From Tenodera sinensis (lineage: Eukaryota; Arthropoda; Insecta; Mantodea; Mantidae): a stretch of 64,000 nt of DNA. The notes under the pieces were generated by a model that worked only from the letters and a program-made list of their open reading frames with translations, was not told the origin of the DNA and ran no database searches. The DNA lies in the NCBI GenBank assembly GCA_030765045.1, contig CM060962.1:262584147-262648146 (forward strand). Reading direction: 5' to 3'. Made by a program: the position numbers and the translations under genes. This document shows positions 45,427-57,429 of the stretch, one piece after another (positions within the stretch are counted from its first letter, which is position 1; every line of letters starts with the position of its first letter).

Positions 45427-47547
45427 CCCTGCGTTGGTCGCTAGGGTCGAGGGAGACCCTTAGGTTTATTTAAATGTTATTGTTTTTGTATGTACACACT
45501 TACGTAATTGACTGACTGGGACATCTACATTACAATTTACTCGTCTGCTAGCTGAAGTGACAACCTTATCTGTTTATTTCTCTGGTTGCAAGAATGAATA
45601 ATCAGCAGTTATGTGCTATAGAGGCCAGCCAGACCCTGGGCGACAATTCCCGTTGCACATTGCTCAATTGCGTTTTTCCTGGTTAGCTGTGTAATATCGC
45701 TTTGCCATAGTAAAAAACTGCTTTGTTTTGATCACGAGTAAAAGGTATGATCTAGAAAATCCCATTGTCTCCTTTTTGACGATGATACCGTACCCGTAGA
45801 GGACAATTTTATATGAATAAGATGATAATAAGAAGTATTTGAAAGCACTATCTCTAGCTTTACTATCGCAACAGCTACAAAGAGGAGCAATGCTATCAAA
45901 CCTAACCAGTGATTTCAAACGTCTTTTGACAAAATATAAACCTGAATAACCCACAGATGACTTCATCAACCTTACTGAAAAGGAAACGATGTGAACCCTG
46001 TAACGAAGACAAATAGAACTACAAAACTAAATAATATGCATATGGTAAATGTAAAATGCTCCTCTGTTTGAACAAACATGTCAAGTTTATTTGTGATAGT
46101 TGTTTACTCAGGGAAAACACCGAAGAGGTAGTAGATGATTCTCAGTAACTGAGGAATTCAAATTACAAGTTATGTACCTGAAAGTGACAATTTAATTTCT
46201 TTACATGTATTGCAATACAAATCGTGTGTACTGCATTCCTATACTATTTTAGCTGATCGATGTAGTAAGATAATACTAATAAACAGATATGTGTATTTAA
46301 TTTAAATAAAGCCAAACAGAAGAAAAATGGAAAGAAAAAGAAAAAAATTAAATACAGGCATATAACCACAAAAACGTAGTGAGGGCCTACTGGGCCCCTC
46401 GCGAGTAATCGTGTTTTTCCAAACTGTGCGTCTCACCAAAGGCTAGAGTTGTTCATAACAAACATATTCCTTGCAGCCACGTTCTCGAGAGGTACACAAT
46501 AATTAATGTGGATAGTAATTTACTTATGACATCAGCGTGAGCTGCTGTTCCCCCTTTCCGCTCCAGAGATCAGAACACACCTGAGACGTTTTCTCGCTAA
46601 AGGCCTACAGTAAATATTCAATTATTAGTGACGTGACTCACTCACCTGTGAAGGAGGCTGGCCTATGTCCTCCAATCGTGTTATAAATACATCTTACAAC
46701 GAGATCTTGCCAAAATCCCAAAGATAATATATATCAAGATAATTAACCAGTGGTTTCTGACGCTGATACCACAACAGTACTACCTTCCCTGTAATTTTGA
46801 ACCATAAATACCTTTAAATAATTTCTACATAAATTATTGTTAACTCAAAACAAGATTATAGAATTTTGGACGCAACTCCTGAATGTTTCAACACAACATT
46901 GTAGTACACAGGAGGATCGAGCGATTTATGCGACTTCTGTTGCGAATACTTACAACTGTGTGTATTTGCGTGAAGAACAAACCAGTGGACATTTCTCCTT
47001 GTGTACGGGGTACAATACTTTGGTTTAAAACGACTCATGATGGGCAAGGAGACGACAGAGTGATGCAGGAAAGATTCACCAAGGGCACGCAGAATCCGTG
47101 GACTTGCATCGCATATATGCACACCAGGCCTGTCCTCACTATCGAAGTGCCTGAAAAAGGAGCTTCCCTAAGCGATTTGTCCTAAGCTGATTACTTTCCA
47201 TTAAGTTATTACTTCGCATTAGCTACTTACTCTTTCGTGGTAATGGCTAGTGAGGACTCAACAATAAGGTATTCTTCCATTAAAAACCTAATTCTACTAA
47301 CATCCTTAAATAATATTACCTTGCTTTAACACACTTTAAATCCTTGACTGAAAGAAAGAAATGAAGTCGCGAGCAGTAATGCTTAAATATACTACTTCAA
47401 ACTAAGAATTTATATTAAATTGCTAACGTTAATTGTTGCACATAGTTTCTGAACAGCAGTACTTAGTGAACCTATTAACACAGATTCGAAATACATGATA
47501 ATCTTAATTGGTGAATTATTTATTCCATTAAATGTGTGTGTGTGTGT
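45427..47547. other. Unassigned 2.1-kb stretch
   Basis: AT-rich. 46840-47190 has overlapping frames on both strands (100 codons plus, 88 codons minus) without known domains. No repeat family recognised. Confidence 0.35.
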
Positions 47548-47560
47548 GGGGGGGGGGGGG
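47548..47560. repeat. Poly(G) run, 13 bp, after (TG)n
   Basis: tgtgtgtgtg followed by 13 G. Confidence 0.95.
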
Positions 47561-47689
47561 TGTAAGTAGTGAATGTTTTACATCAAATAAAAATTTCAGA
47601 GAAAACTAAAATGGTGTTTTTATGGTAAGGGGTTTCATATTAGTAATTTTGTGCAATATTATTTATACCTCTCTAAGTTCTTATCTGTA

Positions 47690-48465
47690 TTTAGTAGAGG
47701 ATGTATTGTATTTCAAAAAAAAAATCGATACCGAGATTCTACTAGAAATACAAGAATCCCTGAATAAAAGAACAACATATAGTTAGGAAAAGATGTAAAC
47801 TGTAAAAGATAGGTAAAGCCTTAATCCACAAAATATGTAAATTTCGATAACGCACACACTTTACATACGACAAATGAAATTTTATGTGAAGTTATTCCAG
47901 ATATACAAATGTTCCTTGTTATTGGATTTTAAAATACTTATAGTTTTTTTTTTAAATGCAAGTGTCGTTCTAGTGGTATAGGAATTACATACCAGCCTCC
48001 AGCTTCCAAGGTCAAGGGTTCAAAACCCGACGGAAAGCAATACAATTTTTCGAGCCTAAAACCGCTTACCAGAACTTGCTTCGGAAGGGAGGTAAAGTAG
48101 GTGGTCCCGTGCCGTAGATTTATGGTACGTAAAAGAATCTCCAGTCTGACAAGGGGATCTCTGAGCAACCCCAATATAGAACGAAACGCTGAGAAACAGT
48201 AGCTTAGAGCGTCCGTAAATTAAAACTCAATTTATTTGAAATAGGAAGTGGTTATTCGTTTTCTATTTTGGTCTTGGTCAAAGCTGTCACATAGCGAATC
48301 AATCTTAAAAGAGTTGACTATCACTTAAGCCTACTGCATTCCGCTTTTCCCACTGTATTTACAAGGAAATATGTAATAAATCCAGTTCAAGGAATAACTA
48401 TCTTGATTAACATGAAGTAGATAGAAGAATAGGTGTTTGTAAAAATTACGAGAGACAGCTGATAG
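47690..48465 (-). repeat. R1 copy interrupted by a SINE
   Basis: Reverse R1 from ttagtagaggatgtattgta to about 47945, resuming at ataggaagtggttattcg (48241) and ending near 48465. The microsatellite site has been deleted. Confidence 0.75.
47946..48238 (+). mobile_element. tRNA-derived SINE nested in R1
   Basis: gttctagtggtataggaatt gives an A-box-like head and tcaagggttcaaaacccgac the B box. The body ends near 48238. A T10 run at 47945 may mark the junction. Confidence 0.65.
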
Positions 48466-48522
48466 TGAAAGTCGGACTTTCAGCAATTCACGACTGTTAA
48501 AAGTATAAAATTCTTCCACTCA

Positions 48523-48780
48523 GTGCTCAAAAGCTTTTTACACTCCGGTAATGCCAACTTTGGTTTCTTATGGAATGTGACCATGGCCTCTTCAAGTAGG
48601 CCACGAATCTCAAATGTGCAACACCTGTATAAAATGGCGAGTCATTTGAATGTGAATATGGACTGCGCTGAACCTATTGAAATTTTACAAGCAGTGGAGA
48701 AAGCGAAATTAGAATTGTCACAAAAAATCAAGAAACCAATAGGAAAGATAGTAAAATTAGAAATATTTGTAACCTATTAA
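48523..48780 (+). CDS. Unidentified 85-codon open frame
   Basis: Begins directly downstream of the R1 copy. The C-terminal two thirds (from MASHLNVNMD through EILQAVEKAKLELSQKIKKP) looks protein-like and partly amphipathic helical, but I recognise no family. It could be a small exon, a TE scrap or chance. Confidence 0.22.
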   Translation: MLKSFLHSGNANFGFLWNVTMASSSRPRISNVQHLYKMASHLNVNMDCAEPIEILQAVEKAKLELSQKIKKPIGKIVKLEIFVTY

Positions 48781-49109
48781 TTACTTAATTTTTTGCATTA
48801 GTTTCATTGTTTTATTATTTCCACTGCCTCCCTTATGTAGAATGCTGTCGTTTTGTAAACATCAACATGTTGTCAACATTGATGCTAAGCAAGGCAACAA
48901 CTGAACATGGCACCCGATGGAAAAAAAAAAAACATATTTATATATAGTCTATATGTTTATAAATATTCAGCACTGTCTAAAAATAATGTGTGATGCAAGG
49001 GTTAAGAGTATTTTATTTTGTACGTAGGTTTCCTCAACTCGCCTGTGGTCTCGTTTCGGAATCACACCTGCTCACAAAATAAAATCTTCCTTTCAACCCC
49101 TGGATCATA
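48781..49109. other. Unassigned sequence
   Basis: AT-rich; nothing recognised. Confidence 0.35.
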
Positions 49110-49170
49110 AATAATTAACTATTGTACAAGAGTGAGTAGAGAAAGTCGTGAGTGCAACACCTTGTGCCCC
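49110..49170 (-). repeat. R1 5'-end fragment
   Basis: tgtacaagagtgagtagaga and aagtcgtgagtgcaacacc: the conserved R1 5' end in reverse. Confidence 0.65.
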
Positions 49171-50179
49171 CAACTAATGGTGCATGCAACTGTAATTAAC
49201 CATTTATTTGTTACGCCTTGACGACGCCAAAAACAAATGACTACCATAGCTGCATTCATTGTCATTTTGTGTCATATAACCTGTACTATTTTTATAACCT
49301 TAAACTCTCTGTAGAATTGCAACTTTTGCTCCAAATGAATGGTTAAAACGAGCATAGCGAATATCTCTTGAGATGCAGTGCACAGGATTGCTCTTTCATG
49401 TGCCCAGTTCGTGAGTGTGTTTAGAGGCTTATCGCCTATCCATCAGATTGTTGTGGCCAGGTATCTTCTAAGCTAGGACGTGCAGCTGGCGTTCCTTGTT
49501 GTACAAACACGACCCCATCCCCGAACATGCTCTGCTATTTCGTGAGAAGACTGCGGAACGTGCGCCATCTACATGCAGTAGCCGTAACCTCATCTTATGG
49601 GAGGCACTAAACAACAAGTTCAGGGTTCAGCTTCCTGGAAAGGCGCACACAGCCCAAGGTTTCATTACAGCGATTTATTTGACGCTAATATAGGCTATCT
49701 CGTCAACATATATGAGTTGAGCGAAAATCCCTTCTACTGGCTGTCTCATTTATCGTTACAAGCGCGACCTGACAAACCTCAAATGATTATTGAATTAATT
49801 CATTTATTTTCCCCAAATTTTTAATTAAATTATTGCACAATGATCTAGACGTCCTTCCTCTTATACTTCTTCCCCATATCACCAGGAAAGTTGCCTGTTT
49901 CGGTTTCACTGGTGTTCCGCCTTCTCTTCTTTGATTTATAATCACATGGTGCTTTAGGTGGTCTTTTTGACTCCATTCCAGATATTGCCTAATATACAAT
50001 GAAACATTACGTGTCCTCATGTTTGCAGTTTACAATCTGTAATTCATAATGTTAGACAATGGCAGCATATATAGGAGTGAGTTTGTTCCCTGGAAAATAA
50101 GTATTGTAAGTAAAGTGAGGTCTTTTCCGTTGTTTATACTGTTATTCTTTATTATCACGGACTAAACACGCTAGTTCAA
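49171..50179. other. Unassigned sequence
   Basis: 49440-49700 is GC-richer and holds short frames without domains. Confidence 0.35.
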
Positions 50180-50325
50180 CTGCCTCTCACCTCACGTCTT
50201 CGCTGAGAGGCAGAACACGACACTGGCCTCTCTGTGGCTAGAATTGCCCCATGACGTTCTGCAACTCTTTTAACGCACAAAGGTATATCTACTTACGGCG
50301 ATGCCGGATGAAGTGGGCCGCCTGG
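50180..50325. mobile_element. Partial copy of the inverted-repeat MITE
   Basis: 50252-50325 matches the right arm at 43133-43203 closely (ttctgcaactcttttaacgc, atgaagtgggccgcctgg). 50180-50215 holds a short hairpin, ctgcctctcac...gctgagaggcag. Confidence 0.65.
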
Positions 50326-50329
50326 TATA

Positions 50330-50404
50330 CATAAACACATACATACACACGCACACACACAAAGACTCACATACATACACACACACACACATACACACAC
50401 ACAC
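50330..50404. repeat. Imperfect (CA)n/(CATA)n repeat
   Basis: acacatacatacacacgcac-type units to 50404. Confidence 0.95.
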
Positions 50405-51100
50405 TAGCTGAAATACCCGCCGTTGCTCGTGGTTTGACGATTTATCCCTGCAACTTTTAGGCTTAGGTTGGACTTACCCAATAGCCCTGTACTTCTTTGG
50501 AGACATTTAAAAAATATTACTTAAATCACTTAAACAAAACGTTTATTAAAACTCTTAGGATACTATAAAGAACAACAAATAAACAAAATTAACAAAAACA
50601 CTGGTAAGATACGATCCAAAAGCACTATTCAACAACTACAAATACCACAGGAAGAAAAGCAAGTAGAGAAAACTGTGTATGTAATACGTTGCATTTTTAT
50701 CCCAATCATATAGAAAATTGTATGAATTGTTTTTCTCAAAAGGGAGTAAAGAAATACATGTGACTGTGTTTTCTAAAAGAAAAATGAGGGAGTAAAGAAA
50801 TACATGTGACTGTGTTTTCTAAAAGAAAAATGAGTAGAGAAAACCGTGTGAATATAATACGCCGCATTTCTATTTCAATCATAAAAAATTGTATGAATTG
50901 TATGAACTGTATGCTGAAGGGTGAGTAGAGGCTATGTGGTTAGGTAAAAGAGAAGCGATTGGAGAAAACTATGTGTATATGGATATATATGAATGAAAAG
51001 AAAACCACTTAAATGTGCCAATTTTTATACTGACCGGTCAACCGATGTTGGAGTTTACCAACTGTATGCATACCAAGATCCATTTAGATAGATATAATAC
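50405..51100. repeat. Unclassified repeat with internal tandem duplication
   Basis: Opens with ctagctgaaatacccgccgt. Similar gctg...cccgc openings are common at the ends of arthropod interspersed repeats, as recalled and not searched. 50742-50787 and 50788-50833 are an exact 46-bp tandem duplication, and a longer agtagagaaaac...gtatgaattg unit recurs at 50665 and 50832. Confidence 0.55.
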
Positions 51101-51371
51101 CTTGTTGAAACTATTAGCGTTCTATTTATTGTAACTCAGAAATCCTCTCGGTAAAGTTCACAACTTCCCAAAGGTTCATTAAATCTGATGAACAAACAGA
51201 CAGGCGTCGCACCCATAAGGGAACTTTAGAACTACTAAAGCTTGACAAACTTTTAAACACATCTTCCTTCAGTTTATTTTTTAAATCTTTAGAATTGATC
51301 CCACATCGTTTGTAATATAGGCGCCTTCGTATTTATCTCAATTTTTGTTTTTCTATTTGAGCTAAAATTGC

Positions 51372-51930
51372 ATACCGAGCAAGGTGGCGCCTAGTAAACG
51401 CGTTCGCATTCTTGGTGGTGCCAGATTTGATCCTCGGCGACCGTACACACTAACCTATGTTTCTTTTGTGGTTTCCCCGGATCAGTAGGTGAATGTAGGG
51501 GTGGCTCCTTTACGACTTTCCTGTCAAGCATTATCTGTACCCATCATTTCCTTCATTGTCATCTGTTTCAATGTTGTACACCAGGCGACGGAGTTCGGCG
51601 GGTTGCGACTGGTTAGTGGATTTGCGTTCTGTAAAGATTTCTTTCCTGGCGTCGTTTCGGACTGTTCAGTGAGGACCCGTCTCCTTGTGGCCTCGCCAGG
51701 TGGAACCGCTGGTGGTTAGAGGCATGTGGGTGCGCTTGGATACGTTCGTGCTGCAGACTGTAGGAACACCATCCATACTTGCGCCTGTTGTTATCCGGAC
51801 CTGATTGCCCTTGAGGTCTCTCCCCTCATCCCTTCCACCCAGAGTTACGGAGAAGCACAAAAGGCCAGATGTCCTACGTGGATACTCTGGCCCCGTTGCG
51901 GGGGCACCTCCGTACCTTTATCTCTTACTA
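51372..51930 (+). mobile_element. SINE family S4
   Basis: Head ataccgagcaaggtggcgcc, degenerate B box agatttgatcctcggcg, ttttgtggtttccccggatcag, then a GC-rich body to about 51925. The piggyBac-like MITE begins 11 bp later. Confidence 0.78.
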
Positions 51931-51940
51931 AAATTGCATT

Positions 51941-52659
51941 TTAAGGGACACTGGGAGTGAAATTTGAAAGTTCCACATTTCTTGATAGATTTTTCTGAAA
52001 TTGTTACTGTGTTTGTATTTATATGAGAATAGGATGTACACCAAATTTCATTAAAATTGGATAACTCGTTTATGATATATAAATTATTTTGTGAATTTAA
52101 TAGGTAAATTTTCAAAATAGAGCTCGCGTCTATTGACTTTTCAAAATTCATTTATATTGGCAGAACTGATACTCTAAAACATGGGTAACAATTTTATGGA
52201 GAGATATTTCAAATACGTTTGGTGATTATGCTGTACATATTTTTTTAATGACAAAGAAAATTTAATCTTAAAAATTATTGATTTTTTTCATACAAAAAAA
52301 ATGTTTTTGGAATTCATTGTAATTATAACATCAATATTGAATCATAGTTTTGTTTAGCTGCTATTTATGAATACTTTTGGAAATTTTCATTGAATTTGAA
52401 ACAAAAGTCAGGCGCGACCTTCTTTTGGAATATGCAGAAATGTAGTTTTGGAAAAAACAGACTTTTATATAGGAACATATTGTGTACGTTAAGGGAAGAG
52501 CGCTATTTGAAAGGGCCGTAATGACCACATGGAGTGGGGGATATGAAAAATGTTAGCTGATACAAATGCACCGGTGTTCCAGGAACATTTTAAGGTAAAA
52601 AAAACAATTTTCGACTTTTTGAGAATTTTGACCAAAATTTCACTCCCAGTGTCCCTTAA
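51941..52659. mobile_element. piggyBac-like MITE, 711 bp, TTAA target sites
   Basis: TTAA at 51941-51944 and 52656-52659. Between them the termini are perfect 21-bp inverted repeats beginning GGGACACTGGGAGTG (51945-51965 and 52635-52655). The interior is AT-rich, with no transposase-like frame. TTAA duplication and 5'-GGG/CCC-type ends are characteristic of piggyBac elements. The family assignment is by structure only. Confidence 0.88.
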
Positions 52660-53454
52660 CTTACTGACGCTTGCTATAGAATGTATTTATCAACCACAAT
52701 TTCGAAAATTACATAATAATTTCCCAGAATGCAGCTACTTTTTCAGTTTGGATATAGAAGCTGCAATAATAAATCTTCCCCTTTGTCCTTAGAACAGCTA
52801 TTTTGTTAAAGGAAGATTAGAAGTCCAATTCCGGCAGTGTTACACCTGCTAAATTCATGATCTATGTTCTCGGAAACTATTTAGGAGATCAGTCTAAATG
52901 CCTTACAGGATGGAGTTATATGGCTCATAAGTTTACTGTTGTAAGTTTATACAGTAAATTGTTTATGAAGGAAGGCGTTATAATTATGACAGTAATCATC
53001 ATTTTTATTAAAGTTAATCACCTGTTTCAAAATAAGTAGTTATTAACACCAAAATAGATTTATAATAGCATTTTGAGGTTCTTTTAAGTATAGTAAACTT
53101 TAATTCACATGTCTGTAATATTTTTGTTGAGAAAATTGAGTCATTTATGCCAGAAAATATCATTCACAGAAAGAAAAAAGCAGTTCAAAGCAAAATAGAA
53201 AGCAAATTGGAATATATTCGCTAAGAAAGAAACAGTGACTTGCACACACAGAAGCTGCAATACTTAACACTTATAGTACCAGTTTGTACAGCAAACCTTC
53301 CAGTATAAGATTCCCTTTCTTCCTTCTCTTCTTGGTGAAGTGGTGCAAAATTCACACTAAATGGCAGATTCAATACAATTTTTGAAATATTTAAAGTATG
53401 AATATTGTGCCTATAATGATAAAGTACCTATATAGGTTGTAAATGTAATGTAAA
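52660..53454. other. Unassigned AT-rich sequence
   Basis: Nothing recognised. Confidence 0.35.
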
Positions 53455-53775
53455 ATGTAAACCCCGCGCGACAGCCCACGAAGGGCCAAGGCCTACCGCC
53501 CAGCCGCTGCGTCCCCCACCTCTGCCCACTACAGGCGTCATTGGTGAGGTGCAGTACTGGAGGGTGGGACGTGGTCAGCGCCCCGAGCCCTCCCGGCCAG
53601 TTATGCGGTCTTCTCGACCTGGGGCCGCTACTTCTCCATCAAGTAGCTCCTCAATTGGTCCCCCCGGGACCTAACGAGGCTGAGTGCACCCCGTGCCAGA
53701 CCTCCCAGAGGGGATAAAATCCCCATGCTGGTACCGGGGATCGAACCCGGGTCCTCCGCGCCACAGGCATCCTAT
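53455..53775 (-). mobile_element. SINE family S1, well preserved
   Basis: On the minus strand: gcggaggacccgggttcgat, then ccccggtaccagcatggg, gggaggtctggcacggggtg, and ggtgggggacgcagcggctg. Nearly collinear with 55073-55397. Confidence 0.88.
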
Positions 53776-54659
53776 ATAGGTTGGCCCATATAAAGTATTA
53801 CAGGTGAACATCTCTTAAAGGGAGAAAACGAATGCATAGAATTCCAAATCTTATAGGAGCAACAGACTTTCCAAATTATGATATGGAAAATATTTTGGTG
53901 GGTCCTAACTTCAGAATTTTAAATGAAACCGTGTTAATGTTTTGTTTCCCACAGTACACTAATGAACTTTTACCTGCACATATTTTTCTAAAATGAGTCA
54001 TTGAGCTGTTATAGGATGCGTTCATTGAAAACAGATGCAATTTATATTTGTTGTATCTTCTATTTCATTCGGCAGTTACTAATATGACGGATGTTACACC
54101 ATTTTCATAGCGATAATGCGGAAACCCTTGATATCAGTATTCAACAAAATAGGGTCGGCAAATTCCCACTCTCAGGTCAGCAATTTGAACGTTTCGAAAA
54201 TAGAACATACTCTGTAATGATCCCGTTGTTAATTATAGACATCGGTTGAGCAATTTCTGATGTTACGCTGGACACAAATTTCTCTCTTTATATAATTATT
54301 TTGCACACGCTGGTAATGAACTTGTTAACAACATGCAGAGGAAATAAAAACAAACAAACAAAAAAACTTTCTGGTATAAGTACAGGGGTGGGAAAAATAC
54401 GTATCCGGTACGTATATGGTAATGAACTATACAAAGGAACCCTTATAACATGACATACGTTTCTGAAGTAACCAATATCATTAGAATGTCATATTTTACT
54501 GTCTTCACATTTACACATCTGACAAGCTTCCCAAATGTACTGAATCTGTCGTCTACAACACATGATCTTCTTGCAAAACCGTATCTTAAACATTCACAAT
54601 AAAGGAATCCATAACGGCAAGTCTGGGGATCTTGGTGACCATTAAGTTAATTTCCTTCA
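53776..54659. other. Unassigned sequence
   Basis: Nothing recognised. A short (caaa)n run lies near 54350. Confidence 0.35.
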
Positions 54660-54935
54660 TTATTCAAGAGGTGGAATCAGGACTGAAAAATTCGCTGCCA
54701 TAGCCGGGATTTGAGACACACATCTTCCGCTTATCGAGCGGCTGCTTTAACGCTCAGCTACCATGGCCAACTTGCCAGTACGACATTAAATTTCTCAACC
54801 GATTCGTACTTTCCCGGTTAGATCACAAGGGAATCTCACATCAAAGATAAACACCCCAAGGGCGACTTACAATTGTATGCACTTTATGTCCACGATTTAG
54901 GAAACATTTAGGTGGTAATTGTTGGCACCTAATAA
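54660..54935 (-). mobile_element. SINE family S2
   Basis: Collinear with the minus-strand copy at 15990-16244: aggtggaatcaggactgaaa, ccatagccgggatttgagac, atggccaacttgccagtacg, ccaagggcgacttacaattg. Confidence 0.85.
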
Positions 54936-54941
54936 TTAACT

Positions 54942-55635
<694 letters not shown>

Positions 55636-55960
55636 TAATTGACTATACTTTCTTGTTCACTTTAGTTATTTAATATCTGCAAAATAAATTATCATGTCCA
55701 GCTGAAATTACGCAGATGATTATCTTTATCGCTATAAATGCTATAAAGTTTTAAACAAAACAGCTTTAAAATTAAAGAAAGTGACAAATTTTGTAGCATT
55801 GTTCCATTACTGCTTCGCATAAGACCGTCCTTTCTGTGTGCTTTGATACTGGTTTCAAAATAGGAATAGTTTACCGGAAACGAAGGACAAAATTTAATCA
55901 AAATTAATGTGGGAATGAAGGTTGGTTCCACTCGAATCATTTCTGTACCTCGCTGACAAT
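55636..55960. other. Unassigned sequence
   Basis: AT-rich; nothing recognised. Confidence 0.35.
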
Positions 55961-56345
55961 GAGGTATCATTTCGCCAGGTTGTTCATGTGTGGAAACATA
56001 ACCTGCAGGATGAGGAAGGAAATGAACCAATCGCAGCGCGAGAATACAATGCGCTCTTTCGGAAAGGCACAAAAGAGCTGCAGCCATATTCCAGCGTTTG
56101 CTTAATTAAACTCGCTCTCGAGTTGGGAGAACGCGCATGCGCAGTTTGCAATCAAGAAAATAATGCTCGAGTTGTAATAAGGTTCATTTCTGTAGTGACA
56201 ATGCGGAGGAATGGTTTAGACAGGTTATTTTCCATCATCAAATGCGTACTTAACACAGGATTTCATACGCTCACCACAAACTACCGCAAGTGCTCTGTTT
56301 AAAGCCTTTGTTGCTTCTACTTCCGCTTTCGAGGGGCGGGGGAGT
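55961..56345. promoter_or_regulatory. Candidate CpG-richer promoter region
   Basis: CCAAT with GC-rich flank (56027-56031, ccaatcgcagcgcg), a near-perfect NRF1-type palindrome CGCGCATGCGCA (56132-56143), an ETS-like cttccg, and a GC box GGGGCGGGGG (56333-56342) cluster within 320 bp. CpG is clearly higher than in flanking DNA. A 126-codon frame at 55922-56302 crosses it without a known domain. No neighbouring gene is recognised, so direction is unknown. Confidence 0.35.
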
Positions 56346-57003
56346 CGTGCTTTGCGGCGCTGGGGACAACAGTTAGTTTGTTAGGGGAGGCTAATGCTAT
56401 AGAAACGTGATATGCTGGGTGGGAGGGTGGGAGAAAATTCCAAATTACATTTCCAAAGTTACAAAAGCCCTCTCAATAAACAATGCGTGCTCTCGTAGCA
56501 CAAATAGTAACGTACTTCTCTACTTGGAATCTTGGATATACTAGTAGAACAAAACACTCTGAAAAGAAAGCAGTCCCTTAGTCCCTGCCCTCAAAAGGTA
56601 GCGCGCAGAAACTTGTATTCTCTGAAGGGAGTACACAAAAATAGCAAAAGTAACCATAGCGGTTGGGGCCTGAAGTTATTTTATCTGTGAAACTATAGTT
56701 ATCATCAAATTTACTCAGTATGATTATTGCCAGCGGATTCACGAACTTTTCGCACACTAGTTCTGTACAAACGAAATAAACTATGCTCTAACAAAAATTA
56801 AAAATTGAAAAATTTGTTCATCCAAACAGTTACTACTGGCATGGTGAATAAGTTAGATGCAGCATCCTTCTTCTTATGTGAAGTACACTTAGAGCTGTCA
56901 AGAGTTACTGCTTGTATAGTTTCAAAATATTAGAACTTACAAAAACATCCTGGCATCTTCCCTTGCGAGGTTTTCGCTACTAAGTTCGCCCTGGAATATC
57001 ATT
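56346..57003. other. Unassigned sequence
   Basis: Nothing recognised. It could hold a first intron if the promoter candidate is real. Confidence 0.3.
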
Positions 57004-57271
<268 letters not shown>

Positions 57272-57429
57272 CGGTTTAGTCCATCACTGAATTGTGGCGT
57301 CCTGCCAATAAAGGAAATCTGCCTCTCCATCTCAAATGTGGAAGTCCTACTCTTCTTCACCATCTAAGATTATTTACTGAAATCCTTCTTGATATTCTAG
57401 AATGTGCCATTTGCTGCAAATGCTCTTTC

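Noticed and set aside
46856..47185. 100-codon plus and 88-codon minus overlapping frames
   Set aside because: No recognisable family; ordinary composition; equally open on both strands, so there is no coding-strand preference.
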